Below are positions 38,285-48,911 of a DNA stretch of 64,000 nucleotides, in pieces; position 1 is the stretch's first letter, and each line of letters starts with the position of its first letter. Made by a program: the position numbers and the translations under genes. This stretch comes from Bacillota bacterium. GTDB lineage: Bacteria; Bacillota; Clostridia; Oscillospirales; CAG-382. The stretch lies in NCBI GenBank assembly GCA_029550965.1, contig JAKPGJ010000003.1:1-64000 (forward strand), given 5' to 3'. The notes beneath the pieces are model-generated. The model was not told where the DNA came from. It ran no database searches and was given only the letters and a program-made list of their open reading frames with translations.

Positions 38285-41200
38285 ATGCCAAGAAAAAAGA
38301 TTTCTATGGACGGCAACACCGCCGCGGCGCATGTCGCGTATGCGTTTACCGAGGTTGCCGGCATTTATCCGATTACGCCTTCTTCCGTAATGGCGGAGGT
38401 AACGGATAAGTGGTCTGCTGAAGGCAGAAAAAACATTTTCGGTCAGCAGGTAAATGTTATTGAAATGCAGTCCGAGGCAGGCGCTGCCGGAACAGTACAC
38501 GGTTCGCTCGCGGCGGGCGCGTTGACCACAACGTTTACAGCTTCGCAGGGCCTTCTCCTGATGATACCGAATATGTATAAAATCGCAGGAGAACTGCTCC
38601 CCGGCGTCATTCACGTTTCAGCAAGAGCGGTTGCGTCGCACGCGCTGAACATTTTCGGCGACCATTCCGACGTAATGGCTTGCAGACAGACCGGATTTGC
38701 GTTGCTTTGCGCCTGCAACCCGCAGGAAGTCATGGATCTCGGCGCGGTCGCGCATCTTTCCGCCATCAAGGGCAGGGTACCCTTCCTTCACTTCTTCGAC
38801 GGTTTCAGAACCTCGCATGAGGTTCAAAAAGTAGAAGCCTGGGATTACGACGACCTGAAAGAGCTGGTTGACATGGATGCCGTTGAGGCGTTCAGAAACC
38901 GCGCTTTAAATCCCGAGCACCCGGTTCTCCGCGGTACGGCTCAGAACCCGGATATCTTCTTCCAGGCAAGAGAAGCATGCAATATTTATTACGAAGCCGT
39001 TCCCGGCATTGTCGAAGAGTACATGGACAAGATCAATGCCAAGATCGGCTCTAACTACAAATTGTTCAACTACTACGGCGCTCCCGACGCGGAGAAGGTC
39101 ATCGTCGCGATGGGCTCGGTCTGCGACACCATCGAGGAGACCATCGATTACCTCAACGCAAGGGGCGAAAAGGTCGGTCTGATTAAGGTAAGACTTTACC
39201 GTCCGTTCGCAATCGACCGCTTCATCGAAGCGCTTCCGAAGACGGTGAAGAAGATCGCCGTTCTGGACAGAACCAAAGAGCCCGGCGCAATCGGCGAGCC
39301 TTTGTATCTTGACGTCGTCAACGCGCTGCACGGCACGGAGTTCCAGAACTGCCTCGTCGTCGGCGGCAGATACGGACTTGGTTCCAAGGACACCACGCCC
39401 GCCTGCGTTATCGCGGTTTACAAGAACCTTGACGCGAAAGAGCCGATCAACGGATTCACGGTCGGCATTACCGACGACGTCACCAACAAGTCGCTTCCGC
39501 TCGAGCCGTCGCCCAACACCGCTCCGGAGGGAACCGTTTCCTGCAAGTTCTGGGGTCTCGGTTCTGACGGAACCGTCGGCGCAAACAAGAACTCGATTAA
39601 AATCATCGGCGACCATACCGATAAGTATATACAGGCTTATTTCGCTTATGACTCCAAGAAGTCCGGCGGTCTTACGATAAGCCACCTGCGTTTCGGCGAC
39701 AAACCGATTCGCTCGACCTACTATGTATCGCACGCAAACTTTGTCGCCTGCCACAACCCCGCTTATATTCATATTTACGATATAACCGAGGACCTTGTCG
39801 AGGGCGGCACGTTCCTGCTCAACTGCCAGTGGAAGCCTGAGGAACTCGATGAAAAGCTTCCGGCAAAGGTTAAGAGAGACCTGGCAAGAAAGAAGATCAA
39901 CTTCTACATCGTCGACGCGATTACCATCGCGAAAGAGCTGGGACTCGGCGGAAGAACCAATACCGTTCTTCAGAGCGCGTTCTTCAAACTCGCCGGCATT
40001 ATTCCCGAAGCAGACGCGATTAAATATATGAAGGAAGCCGCTTACAAGAGCTTCTACAAGAAGGGCGAAGCGGTTGTCAACATGAACTATGCGGCAATCG
40101 ACGCCGGCGCGAACGCCGCCGTCAAGATTGACGTGCCCGCTTCCTGGGCCGACGCGAAGGACGAACCCGTCGAACTCAAGATTGAGGGCAGGGAAGAAAT
40201 CGTTAACTTTGTAAAGGATATTCTCATTCCGATTTCCAAGCAGAAGGGCGACGACCTGCCGGTTTCGGCATTCGTGAAGAATGCGGACGGCACCTTCCCG
40301 CAGGGTTCCGCCGCTTACGAGAAGCGCGGCGTTGCGGTTGACGTTCCGGAGTGGATACCTGAGAACTGCATCCAGTGCAACTTCTGCTCGTTCGTCTGCC
40401 CGCACGCGACCATTCGTCCCGTGCCGGTTCCCGCCGATGAGGCAGGCGATTATCCGGACGTTCCCTTCCTGGATATGACCGGTATGCCCGGATACAAGTT
40501 CGCGGTTACCGTATCCCCGCTTGACTGCTACGGCTGCGGCTCCTGCGTAAACGTTTGCCCTGGCAAGAAGGGTCAGAAGGCGCTTGTTTTGAAGCCGATG
40601 GAATCCCAGCTCCACAAGCAGGAATTCTTCAAGGCAGCATATAAATACGCGGACAATCCCGAGGTTTTAGCGAAATTCAAGCCCGACACGGTCAAGGGCA
40701 GCCAATTCAAACAGCCGCTGCTCGAGTTCTCCGGCGCGTGCGCAGGCTGCGGCGAGACGCCTTACGCGAAACTGATTACGCAGCTGTTCGGCGACAGAAT
40801 GCTGATCGCGAACGCAACCGGATGCTCGTCCATCTGGGGCGGCTCGGCTCCTTCCACGCCGTACACCGTAAACAAGTTCGGACATGGTCCGGCTTGGGCG
40901 AACTCCCTGTTTGAGGACAACGCCGAGTACGGTTTGGGCATGGCGCTCGCCATTAAGCAGAGAAGACAGAAGCTGACCGAAATCATCGAGAAGTTTGCCG
41001 CGTCCGACTACGAGCTGATCAGCGTTCCCGCAAAAGAGTGGCTCGCGGTGAAGGACGAGGGCGAAGCATCCAAGGCCGCTTCCGCGAAACTGATTGCCGC
41101 CATCGAAAAGGCAGTTGAGGAATGCGGCAGCTGCGGCTGCGAGTTCGACGCGCTGTACAGAAAAGCGCTCGCGATGAAAGACCTGTTCGTGAAGAAATCG

Positions 41201-41842
41201 ATCTGGATCTTCGGCGGCGACGGCTGGGCTTACGATATTGGATTCGGCGGACTCGACCATGTTATCGCAACCGGCGAGGACGTAAACATCTTCGTATTCG
41301 ATACCGAGGTTTACTCCAACACCGGCGGACAGGCGTCGAAGGCAACCCCGACCGGCTCCGTTGCGCAGTTCGCAGCGAGCGGCAAGGTTCAGACGAAGAA
41401 AGACCTCGCCGCGATCGCGATGTCCTACGGCTATGTTTACGTCGCGCAGGTCGCCATGGGCGCCGATTACAACCAGTGCCTGAAAGCGCTCATTGAAGCG
41501 GAGAATTACAAGGGTCCGTCGCTTGTCATCGGCTATGCTCCGTGTATCAACCACGGCATCAAGAAAGGACTTGGCACGAGCATGCTCGAGTCCAAAGCTG
41601 CGGTTGCGGCCGGATACTGGAACAACTTCCGCTACAATCCGACGCTTGCAGAGCAGGGCAAGAACCCGTTCATTCTGGACAGCAAAGAGCCTACCGTCTC
41701 TTATCAGGACTTCATCAAGTCCGAGACAAGATACAGCGCTCTTACCATCTCGTTCCCCGAGAAGGCAGCCGCGCTCTTTGACGCAGCTGAGAAACACGCG
41801 AAAAAAAGGTACGAGAGACTTAAAAAACTTGCCGAGCAATAA
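38285..41842 (+). CDS. nifJ: Pyruvate:ferredoxin (flavodoxin) oxidoreductase
   Basis: 1185 aa. 'MDGNTAAAHVAYAFTEVAGIYPITPSS', 4Fe-4S motifs 'CIQCNFCSFVCPHA' and 'CYGCGSCVNVCPG', TPP motif 'GGDGWAYDIGFGGLDHVIATGEDVNIFVFDTEVYSNTGGQ'. Confidence 0.97.
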   Translation: MPRKKISMDGNTAAAHVAYAFTEVAGIYPITPSSVMAEVTDKWSAEGRKNIFGQQVNVIEMQSEAGAAGTVHGSLAAGALTTTFTASQGLLLMIPNMYKIAGELLPGVIHVSARAVASHALNIFGDHSDVMACRQTGFALLCACNPQEVMDLGAVAHLSAIKGRVPFLHFFDGFRTSHEVQKVEAWDYDDLKELVDMDAVEAFRNRALNPEHPVLRGTAQNPDIFFQAREACNIYYEAVPGIVEEYMDKINAKIGSNYKLFNYYGAPDAEKVIVAMGSVCDTIEETIDYLNARGEKVGLIKVRLYRPFAIDRFIEALPKTVKKIAVLDRTKEPGAIGEPLYLDVVNALHGTEFQNCLVVGGRYGLGSKDTTPACVIAVYKNLDAKEPINGFTVGITDDVTNKSLPLEPSPNTAPEGTVSCKFWGLGSDGTVGANKNSIKIIGDHTDKYIQAYFAYDSKKSGGLTISHLRFGDKPIRSTYYVSHANFVACHNPAYIHIYDITEDLVEGGTFLLNCQWKPEELDEKLPAKVKRDLARKKINFYIVDAITIAKELGLGGRTNTVLQSAFFKLAGIIPEADAIKYMKEAAYKSFYKKGEAVVNMNYAAIDAGANAAVKIDVPASWADAKDEPVELKIEGREEIVNFVKDILIPISKQKGDDLPVSAFVKNADGTFPQGSAAYEKRGVAVDVPEWIPENCIQCNFCSFVCPHATIRPVPVPADEAGDYPDVPFLDMTGMPGYKFAVTVSPLDCYGCGSCVNVCPGKKGQKALVLKPMESQLHKQEFFKAAYKYADNPEVLAKFKPDTVKGSQFKQPLLEFSGACAGCGETPYAKLITQLFGDRMLIANATGCSSIWGGSAPSTPYTVNKFGHGPAWANSLFEDNAEYGLGMALAIKQRRQKLTEIIEKFAASDYELISVPAKEWLAVKDEGEASKAASAKLIAAIEKAVEECGSCGCEFDALYRKALAMKDLFVKKSIWIFGGDGWAYDIGFGGLDHVIATGEDVNIFVFDTEVYSNTGGQASKATPTGSVAQFAASGKVQTKKDLAAIAMSYGYVYVAQVAMGADYNQCLKALIEAENYKGPSLVIGYAPCINHGIKKGLGTSMLESKAAVAAGYWNNFRYNPTLAEQGKNPFILDSKEPTVSYQDFIKSETRYSALTISFPEKAAALFDAAEKHAKKRYERLKKLAEQ

Positions 41843-41897
41843 AGCAGGCTTTTCGCTCAACTCAGCGCGCTATATCATATAAAATAACGATCCGTTA

Positions 41898-41961
41898 CGG
41901 AACAGCGCATAAATTCATAGAGGGCAGACCCGCTCTTTTATGAATTTATCGCTGTTTCCGG
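41898..41961. repeat. Long imperfect hairpin (~22-bp arms) downstream of nifJ
   Basis: CGGAACAGCGCATAAATTCATA ... TATGAATTTATCGCTGTTTCCG; arms match apart from single-base bulges. Confidence 0.8.
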
Positions 41962-42053
41962 ACGCGTTTTTTGGCATGCTTTTCGGTTTTCAGAAATGAC
42001 GAAGTTGAAGGGAAATGAAGTTTTCGGCTTAATGCCGGGGAAAGGAACAGGCA

Positions 42054-43013
42054 ATGGCTAAAAACAACATGGAAAACGGCTATAAATATATGTATTTCAT
42101 AACAGCCGCTGTATGTATTATCATTGCTGCGGTGATTGCTGTTGTGCTGGTATTTAGCGACCTTCATGCGGATGAAGGCGAAAAGTCTGTAAACTTTTCC
42201 GATAGCATTACCGATGTTTCAAGCGACACCTCATCCCGGGCAAGTGCGGTGAACAACGTCGTTTCGGTGGACGTATCCGATTATGTAGAGCAGACGGTTC
42301 AGAACGATACGCTGGCGGAGGGCATTCTGGCTGTTATCTCGACAACCGCTCCGCAGAAACAGAACCTGGACCTAACGGATATTTACAGCCACAAAGTAAA
42401 AGCGTACGGGCTTTCGTCCGTCGACCTGTACCTGAACGCCGAGGCGATCGACGCGCTCAACCGCATGATGCAGGCGTTTCGGGACGAACAGGGATTGACC
42501 AACGTCATCGTGAATTACGCGTACACCGATCTCGAACAGATTAAATCCCGCAAGACGATTGCTTCTTTACTGGACCTTGCTTCCGGAAGGTCGGTTCGGC
42601 TGATCGTTTATCCGCCGGAAGAAGGCACGATGGGAACCGGAAAGCACGCATGGTTTGCCGAAAACTGCCATAAGTACGGATTTATCCTCAGATACCCCGC
42701 CGACAAAGACGAAAAGACCGGCGTCGAAGCCAACGCGACGGTTTTTCGCTATGTCGGAACGGTGCACGCGGGGTATATGAAACAGAACAATCTCTGCCTT
42801 GAGGAATATATCGAGCTTCTGAAAAACTATACCTATCAGAATCCGCTGATATATACCGAAAAGGATACGGGAATTCAGTACAGCATATATTATCAAAAAG
42901 CCGATGTCGGAGATACTACGAAGATATTTGTGCCGCAGGACAGAAGCTACGACGTTTCCGGAAACGGTTTCGACGGCTTTATCGTCACGGTCGCAAATGT
43001 CATTTCAAAATAG
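42054..43013 (+). CDS. Membrane-anchored VanY-like D-Ala-D-Ala carboxypeptidase-related protein
   Basis: N-terminal hydrophobic anchor; 'DLYLNAEAIDALNRMMQAFRDEQG' and 'CHKYGFILRYPADKD' resemble the VanY fold. Confidence 0.5.
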   Translation: MAKNNMENGYKYMYFITAAVCIIIAAVIAVVLVFSDLHADEGEKSVNFSDSITDVSSDTSSRASAVNNVVSVDVSDYVEQTVQNDTLAEGILAVISTTAPQKQNLDLTDIYSHKVKAYGLSSVDLYLNAEAIDALNRMMQAFRDEQGLTNVIVNYAYTDLEQIKSRKTIASLLDLASGRSVRLIVYPPEEGTMGTGKHAWFAENCHKYGFILRYPADKDEKTGVEANATVFRYVGTVHAGYMKQNNLCLEEYIELLKNYTYQNPLIYTEKDTGIQYSIYYQKADVGDTTKIFVPQDRSYDVSGNGFDGFIVTVANVISK

Positions 43014-43016
43014 TAT

Positions 43017-43042
43017 AGCCGGTTTTTCACCGGCTTTTTTTA
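43017..43042 (+). terminator. Rho-independent terminator
   Basis: GCCGG-TTTTTCA-CCGGC-TTTTTTT. Confidence 0.8.
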
Positions 43043-43553
43043 TGACTGTCGGGCGGTTTGACGTATTTCTTGCCGAAAAAGCGCGCTGTTTTAGCCATAT
43101 TGTCAGCATTTGCCGAATCAGAGCGAAGAACGAAAAGAACGAATGTTTTGTAGAAATATACATAGTATAAAAATTAGACAGATAAAATTGTGAAATATGC
43201 ACAAACCAAATGTATATTTTTTAACAAAATGTTATTATTTTACTGTATAAAATGTATAAACGTAAAAAGGCGTAAATTTATTCGTTTTTAAAAGTGTGAA
43301 TAAAAATATCATTTTCGTCCGTACAAGAAGGGAATTTAACATAATAAGCCCTATATTTTACGAGGTTTTTTGGTTTTTTTCTTTCGGCGGAATTGATACT
43401 ATTCGCGGGCTGAAATTTTAATTGTAAGTTTTTATTTGTCAAATATAACATATCGTTTGGGCGCCGCAATTGTTAAAAATCCTTTAAGGATGGCTTTTTT
43501 ATGTATACATAGGTAAAAAATTACTAAAAAAAACCAACCGGATATATGCACAC

Positions 43554-43582
43554 TTGACAATTTGACAATCGAATGTTAGTAT
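43554..43582 (+). promoter_or_regulatory. Possible promoter with tandem TTGACAAT elements
   Basis: TTGACAATTTGACAATCGAATGTTAGTATACAT; first TTGACA spaced 17 from TAGTAT. Confidence 0.4.
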
Positions 43583-43679
43583 ACATTATATTAAATGACA
43601 CACAATGCTGTCTTTCTGCCTGTAAGAGCGGTATTGTGAAATAATACCTTTACAGCGATTTTCACGGGAGGAAAAACGA

Positions 43680-46600
43680 ATGACCAAAATCAGAAAAATT
43701 ACGGCACGACTGGTTACCTGTCTGCTCGCGTTGATTTTGTGCGCGGGCGGTTTGGCCGGTGAACTGGGAATGCTTACCGCTTCTGCCAAAGTTGAAAGCG
43801 TCGGCGGTTCAAAGTCTTTGGTTCGCACATCGTTGGATGAAATTAAAAACATTCTCACCGACGTAGCGTATAGCGATTATCTGAAGAAGTATCCCGACGT
43901 TAAGGATGCTACCACAGATATAGACATAGATATCACCGACTACATAGTAAAAGACGAGTCTTCGTCGAACAGCGAAGACGACAGCGAACAGGAAACCGTT
44001 GTCAATCTGATCAAAGGTTTTGGCGGCGCGGAAGGCGACGTTATTTTAATCGGCGATAACGGCAGCGTCAGCTGGAAAGTGAATGTCGGCGAAGAAGCTT
44101 TTTATAATATAGAAATCGAATACTATACGGGCAATATTCAGATAAAAGACGCTGACGGAAACATTGTTTCCGAGGGCAGATCAAGCTCGATCGAGCGTAT
44201 GATTCTGATTGATAACAAGGTACCTTTCAAGGAAGCCCGTTCTATCGTCATGCCCAGAATGTGGGTCGACGAATACACGGTTAAGGACAGCAACGGAAAC
44301 GTGAAGAAGATCCGCTCCAACTCGCAGGAGTTTTTGGATTTCGTGCTGAAATACGAAAACAACCAGAAAGACAGCGATCGTCTTTTCCAGAAGGACAACA
44401 ACGGCAACGAGCTGAAGCCGGACAAGGTGCTTTTGGAGGAGTGGAACACTTATGTTATGCACGATTCCTCCGGCTATTATAACGATCCGCTCAAGTTCTA
44501 CTTCAGCGAGGGCGAGCATCTCCTGACCCTTCAGACGGTTAAAGAGCCGATTGCGATCAAGCGTATTAAACTTAAGAAAGTCGAAACTGCTCCCGATTAC
44601 GAAAATTACTTAAAAGCACATGCCGATAAAAAGGATTACACCGGAGACAAGAAGGTTATGATACAGGCAGAGTATCCTACGATCGTCTCCGAAAGAACCA
44701 TTTACCAGTTAAACGACAGAACTTCCACGATTACCATTCCGCAGGACCCTGCGTTGGTCCGCACCAACGAGATCGGCGGAGACAAGTGGCAGTATGTCGG
44801 TCAGTGGATCGAATACAAAGTAGATATTCCCGAAGATGGTTTCTATTATATTATTCCGAGATCCAAGCAGGACATTTTGTCCGGTATTTACGTCTCAAGA
44901 AGAATCTATATCAACGGCGAACTTCCTTTCAAGGAAGCTTCCTATCTGCGCTTTAATTTCACGGACAAGTGGCAGACCAATCCTCTAAACGACGGAAAGA
45001 CGAACTTTAAGTTCTATCTGAAAAAAGGAATCAACACTATCCGGTTTGAGGTTGCGCTCGGAGAAATGGCCGAGGTGCTCAGCACCGTTAACGCGAGCGT
45101 TCTTGAGATCAACAAGCATTACCGTAAAATACTGATGATTACCGGTCCTACGCCGGATACAGCGCGCGACTACAGATTTGAAAGACTGATTCCGGATACC
45201 ATTAAGGGATTAAAGGAACAGGCAAAGATTCTCACGGAAGTCAGCCAGAGACTTGCTGAAATCACCGGAAAGAAAGGCGAGCACTCGGCGGTTCTCGACA
45301 AGGTCGCGGTTTATCTGGAAAGAATGGGTACGTATCCGACAACCATTGCCGGCAGTATGTCCACCCTGAAGGACTACATGGGCAGCTTGGGCACATGGCT
45401 TACGGATACGCAGAACCAGCCTTTGTACTTTGACTATATCTGCATTCAGTCGGTCGAAGCCGATCCTCCCAAAGCCGAACCCGGCTTCTTCGAGGCGTTC
45501 TGGGGCGAAATCCAGAAGTTCCTGAAGTCGTTTGTATCCGATTACAACTCCATCGGTTCGACCGTTGACCAGAGCATTACGCAGGAATTGCAGAAAACCG
45601 AAATAGAAGTTTGGACAACGACATCCCGCGAGCAGGCGCAGATTATCCGTTCGCTGGTTGACGATGACTTTACGGCAAAATACGGCATACCGGTTAAGGT
45701 GAAGCTGGTTGTCGCAGGCACGCTTCTGCCCGCAACGCTGGCCGGCACCGGACCGGACATCTCGATGGGCAACGCGCAGAGCGAAACGATTAACTACGCG
45801 ATTCGCTCGGCTGTCAAGTCGCTGAATACAAAAACCGGCGATACGAAGATCGGCTATAACTTCAACGATCTGTCTCAGTGGGCGGATCATCCCGTATACG
45901 GAAAGATTCTGGACAAGATTGAGACCTTCGACGAGGTTAAAAAGCGTTTTGCGCCGACCGCGATGGTTCCTTTGACGCTCTACGGCGAGTCTTACGGACT
46001 GCCGGAGAACATGAGCTTCCCGATGCTGTTCTACAGAAAGGATATCTTCGCGGAACTCGGAATCAGCGTTCCGAACACCTGGGACGATTTCTACGATATT
46101 ATATATACGCTTCAGTCCAAGCAGCTTGATTTAGGTTTCCCGAACGGCACAGGCGGCTCCTTTATCTGGATGTATCAGCAGGGAGACGACCTCTACGACA
46201 TGGGCAACTATGACTACTACATGGATCTGCTCCATAAGAACGGATACACGGAAGAAAAGCTCGCGGAAATGGGCTGGACCTATATTGACGACGAGGGCAA
46301 CCTCAGACCGAAGACCGACGGCATGACGATCAACCTGGATTCGGATATCGCGCTCTCTACTTTTAAGGAAGTGTGCGAGCTGTTCACGTCGTACAGCTTC
46401 CCGGTAGCTTATGACTTTGCGAACCGCTTCCGTCGGGGCATTATGCCGATCGCGGTTCAGGATTATACCGCTTACAACCAGCTGATCGTATTTGCGCCCG
46501 AGATCAAAGGTTTGTGGGAGTTTACACCGCTGCCCGGAACCTTGAAGGATGACGGCACGATCGACAACACGACCATCGGCGCTGTTTCCTCTATCAATAT

Positions 46601-47018
46601 GATGAAATCGGTAAACGACGACAACGCGCTCGCTGCATGGACATTTATGCAGTGGTGGACCAGCGCGGAAATTCAGAGCGCGTTCGGTAATGAAATGATC
46701 GCGCTGCTCGGACCTTCCGCTAAGCAGAATACCGCGAACATTGAAGCGCTTTCCAACATGTCCTGGTCGAAAGACGAGTACGACAACCTTTTGGCGCAGT
46801 TCAACGCGGTTGAGTGTTTCCCTGAGTTCCCGGGCAGCTATATCATCGGACGTTATACGAACTTCGCGTTCCTTGACGTTGTCAACAAGGGCGCGGAGCC
46901 GATCGAAGAGCTTCGCTCTTATATCCGGGATATCAACAACGAGCTTTCAAGAAAGCGTCAGGAGTTCAACCTGCCGACTGCGGAATTCTTTAGAGACTTG
47001 ATAAACAAGAGTGAATAA
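43680..47018 (+). CDS. Giant extracellular solute-binding protein with N-terminal carbohydrate-binding-like domains
   Basis: 1112 aa. Signal peptide. Two beta-rich segments with 'LIDNKVPFKEAR' and 'YINGELPFKEAS'. C-terminal SBP family-1 core ('SYGLPENMSFPMLFYRKDIFAELGISVPNTWDDFYDI', 'AWTFMQWWTSAEIQSAFGNE'). Confidence 0.85.
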   Translation: MTKIRKITARLVTCLLALILCAGGLAGELGMLTASAKVESVGGSKSLVRTSLDEIKNILTDVAYSDYLKKYPDVKDATTDIDIDITDYIVKDESSSNSEDDSEQETVVNLIKGFGGAEGDVILIGDNGSVSWKVNVGEEAFYNIEIEYYTGNIQIKDADGNIVSEGRSSSIERMILIDNKVPFKEARSIVMPRMWVDEYTVKDSNGNVKKIRSNSQEFLDFVLKYENNQKDSDRLFQKDNNGNELKPDKVLLEEWNTYVMHDSSGYYNDPLKFYFSEGEHLLTLQTVKEPIAIKRIKLKKVETAPDYENYLKAHADKKDYTGDKKVMIQAEYPTIVSERTIYQLNDRTSTITIPQDPALVRTNEIGGDKWQYVGQWIEYKVDIPEDGFYYIIPRSKQDILSGIYVSRRIYINGELPFKEASYLRFNFTDKWQTNPLNDGKTNFKFYLKKGINTIRFEVALGEMAEVLSTVNASVLEINKHYRKILMITGPTPDTARDYRFERLIPDTIKGLKEQAKILTEVSQRLAEITGKKGEHSAVLDKVAVYLERMGTYPTTIAGSMSTLKDYMGSLGTWLTDTQNQPLYFDYICIQSVEADPPKAEPGFFEAFWGEIQKFLKSFVSDYNSIGSTVDQSITQELQKTEIEVWTTTSREQAQIIRSLVDDDFTAKYGIPVKVKLVVAGTLLPATLAGTGPDISMGNAQSETINYAIRSAVKSLNTKTGDTKIGYNFNDLSQWADHPVYGKILDKIETFDEVKKRFAPTAMVPLTLYGESYGLPENMSFPMLFYRKDIFAELGISVPNTWDDFYDIIYTLQSKQLDLGFPNGTGGSFIWMYQQGDDLYDMGNYDYYMDLLHKNGYTEEKLAEMGWTYIDDEGNLRPKTDGMTINLDSDIALSTFKEVCELFTSYSFPVAYDFANRFRRGIMPIAVQDYTAYNQLIVFAPEIKGLWEFTPLPGTLKDDGTIDNTTIGAVSSINMMKSVNDDNALAAWTFMQWWTSAEIQSAFGNEMIALLGPSAKQNTANIEALSNMSWSKDEYDNLLAQFNAVECFPEFPGSYIIGRYTNFAFLDVVNKGAEPIEELRSYIRDINNELSRKRQEFNLPTAEFFRDLINKSE

Positions 47019-47035
47019 CAGGGGGGGAAAGCAAC

Positions 47036-47971
47036 ATGCCAAGAGAAAAAGCTGTAATAAGAAGCGACATCTCTAAATTCAGATGGACACTTCTGCAAAT
47101 GAAGAAAAACTGGGTTGGATACGCAATGGTTTTGCCTTTCTTCATCCTGTTTTTCATGTTCACTGTCATCCCGGTTGTTTTGTCTGTTGTATTAAGCTTT
47201 ACAACCTTCAATATGCTGGAGTGGCCAAAATGGGTCGGAATGGACAACTACATTCGGTTGTTCCTTGATGACGACATCTTTCTCACCGCAATCAAGAACA
47301 CAATGCTTTTTGCGGTTATTACCGGTCCGTGTTCGTATTTGCTCTGCTTGTTTTTCGCATGGTTTATTAACGAGCTGAGACCGAAAATACGTTCCTTTGT
47401 AACGGTTCTGTTCTACGCGCCGTCGATCTCGGGAAACGTATATATTATCTTTAAAACACTCTTTAGCTCTGACCAGTACGGTATCGTAAACGCGTACGCG
47501 ATGAAGCTGAACCTGATTCAGAAACCGATATTGTGGTTCCAGGACGAGAATTACATCTTCGGACTGGTCGTACTGGTTGCGCTTTGGACTTCGCTCGGCA
47601 CGTCGTTCCTTACCATGATTGCCGGTTTCCAGGTCGTAAATCAGGAGTTGTACGAAGCAGGCGCTGTTGACGGCGTAAAGAACCGCTGGCAGGAGCTGTG
47701 GTTTATTACGCTTCCTTCCATGAAGCCGCAGCTGATGCTGGGCGCGATTCTCTCGATTACAAGCTCGTTCGGCTTCGGACAGATCATTACGGACCTTGTC
47801 GGATTCCCCAGCCCGAACTATGTTGTGCATACCATCATGCATCACTTGGGCGATTACGGCGGCATGCGTTTTGAAATGGGCTACGCTTCCGCAATAGCGA
47901 CTTTGCTCTTCTTCATGATGGTCGGAGCAAACCTGCTTGTAACCAAGATGCTCAGAAAGGTAGGTACATAA
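47036..47971 (+). CDS. Sugar-type ABC transporter permease (MalF-like)
   Basis: 'GYAMVLPFFILFFMFTVIPVVLSVVLSF', EAA loop 'ELYEAGAVDGVKNRWQELWFITLPSMKPQL'. Confidence 0.93.
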   Translation: MPREKAVIRSDISKFRWTLLQMKKNWVGYAMVLPFFILFFMFTVIPVVLSVVLSFTTFNMLEWPKWVGMDNYIRLFLDDDIFLTAIKNTMLFAVITGPCSYLLCLFFAWFINELRPKIRSFVTVLFYAPSISGNVYIIFKTLFSSDQYGIVNAYAMKLNLIQKPILWFQDENYIFGLVVLVALWTSLGTSFLTMIAGFQVVNQELYEAGAVDGVKNRWQELWFITLPSMKPQLMLGAILSITSSFGFGQIITDLVGFPSPNYVVHTIMHHLGDYGGMRFEMGYASAIATLLFFMMVGANLLVTKMLRKVGT

Positions 47972-47972
47972 T

Positions 47973-48893
47973 ATGGTTGCGGATCTCAAGCAAAAATACA
48001 TTGCCTACAGAAATAAAAGAATTATTCAAAAAGGCCCTTCCTCCTTTAAAAGGTCCATCAACCGTTCAAAGGGCGGAGACGCTGCCATATTCATTCTGCT
48101 CGGCATCGTAGCGGTAATCATGGTATTGCCCATGGTTTACGCAATCGTTCAGGCGTTAAAGCCGTTGGACGAGTTGTGGGTGTTCCCGCCGAGATTCTAC
48201 GTAGTCAATCCTACGCTAAAGAACTTTTCGGACCTGTTCAGGCTGATGGGCAACTCGTGGGTGCCTTTCTCAAGGTACATCTTTAACACAGTCTTTATTT
48301 CAATCGCCGGCACCGCAGGAAACGTTCTTCTTTCTTCCTACGCGGCTTACGCGATTTCCAAGATTCATTTTCCCGGAAGAAAGTTCCTGTTCAGCGTTAT
48401 CGTATATTCGCTTATGTTTAACGCAACCGTAACCGGAATTACAAACTTCCTGCTTATGACCTACCTTGGATGGGTTGACACCTATCTCGCAGTCATTGTT
48501 CCTGCCTGCTGCACGACATTCGGTCTTTACCTGATGAAACAGTTTATGGAAACCAGCGTAAACGACTCCGTGCTTGAAAGCGCAAGAATCGAAGGCGCAA
48601 GCGAGAACAGGATTTTCTGGACGATTGCAATGCCGATGGTTAAGCCCGCCTGGGTCACACTGATTATATTCGCGTTCAAGGATTTGTGGAATACCGGTCA
48701 GAATATGTACATTTACAGCGAGCAGCTGAAAACCTTCAACTACGCGATCAGCCAGATCGTCACTTCCGGTATCGCCCGTTCCGGTGTCGGTGCTGCCGCT
48801 ACGGTTGTCACGATGATCGTACCGATTACGGTATTTATCATTTCGCAAAGCAACGTCATTCAGACGATGTCCACTTCGGGTATGAAGGATTAA
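47973..48893 (+). CDS. Carbohydrate ABC transporter permease (MalG-like)
   Basis: 'NTVFISIAGTAGNVLLSSYAAYAISKIHFPGRKFLF', EAA-like 'SVLESARIEGASENRIFWTIAMPMVKPAW'. Confidence 0.92.
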   Translation: MVADLKQKYIAYRNKRIIQKGPSSFKRSINRSKGGDAAIFILLGIVAVIMVLPMVYAIVQALKPLDELWVFPPRFYVVNPTLKNFSDLFRLMGNSWVPFSRYIFNTVFISIAGTAGNVLLSSYAAYAISKIHFPGRKFLFSVIVYSLMFNATVTGITNFLLMTYLGWVDTYLAVIVPACCTTFGLYLMKQFMETSVNDSVLESARIEGASENRIFWTIAMPMVKPAWVTLIIFAFKDLWNTGQNMYIYSEQLKTFNYAISQIVTSGIARSGVGAAATVVTMIVPITVFIISQSNVIQTMSTSGMKD

Positions 48894-48911
48894 AGAAAGG
48901 AGTATAGGGTT

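Noticed and set aside
38906-40615. 569-aa antisense ORF (and 397-aa ORF 40667..41860) opposite nifJ
   Set aside because: Product of high-GC third-position codon bias on the nifJ strand; composition rich in Arg/Val with no recognisable motif.
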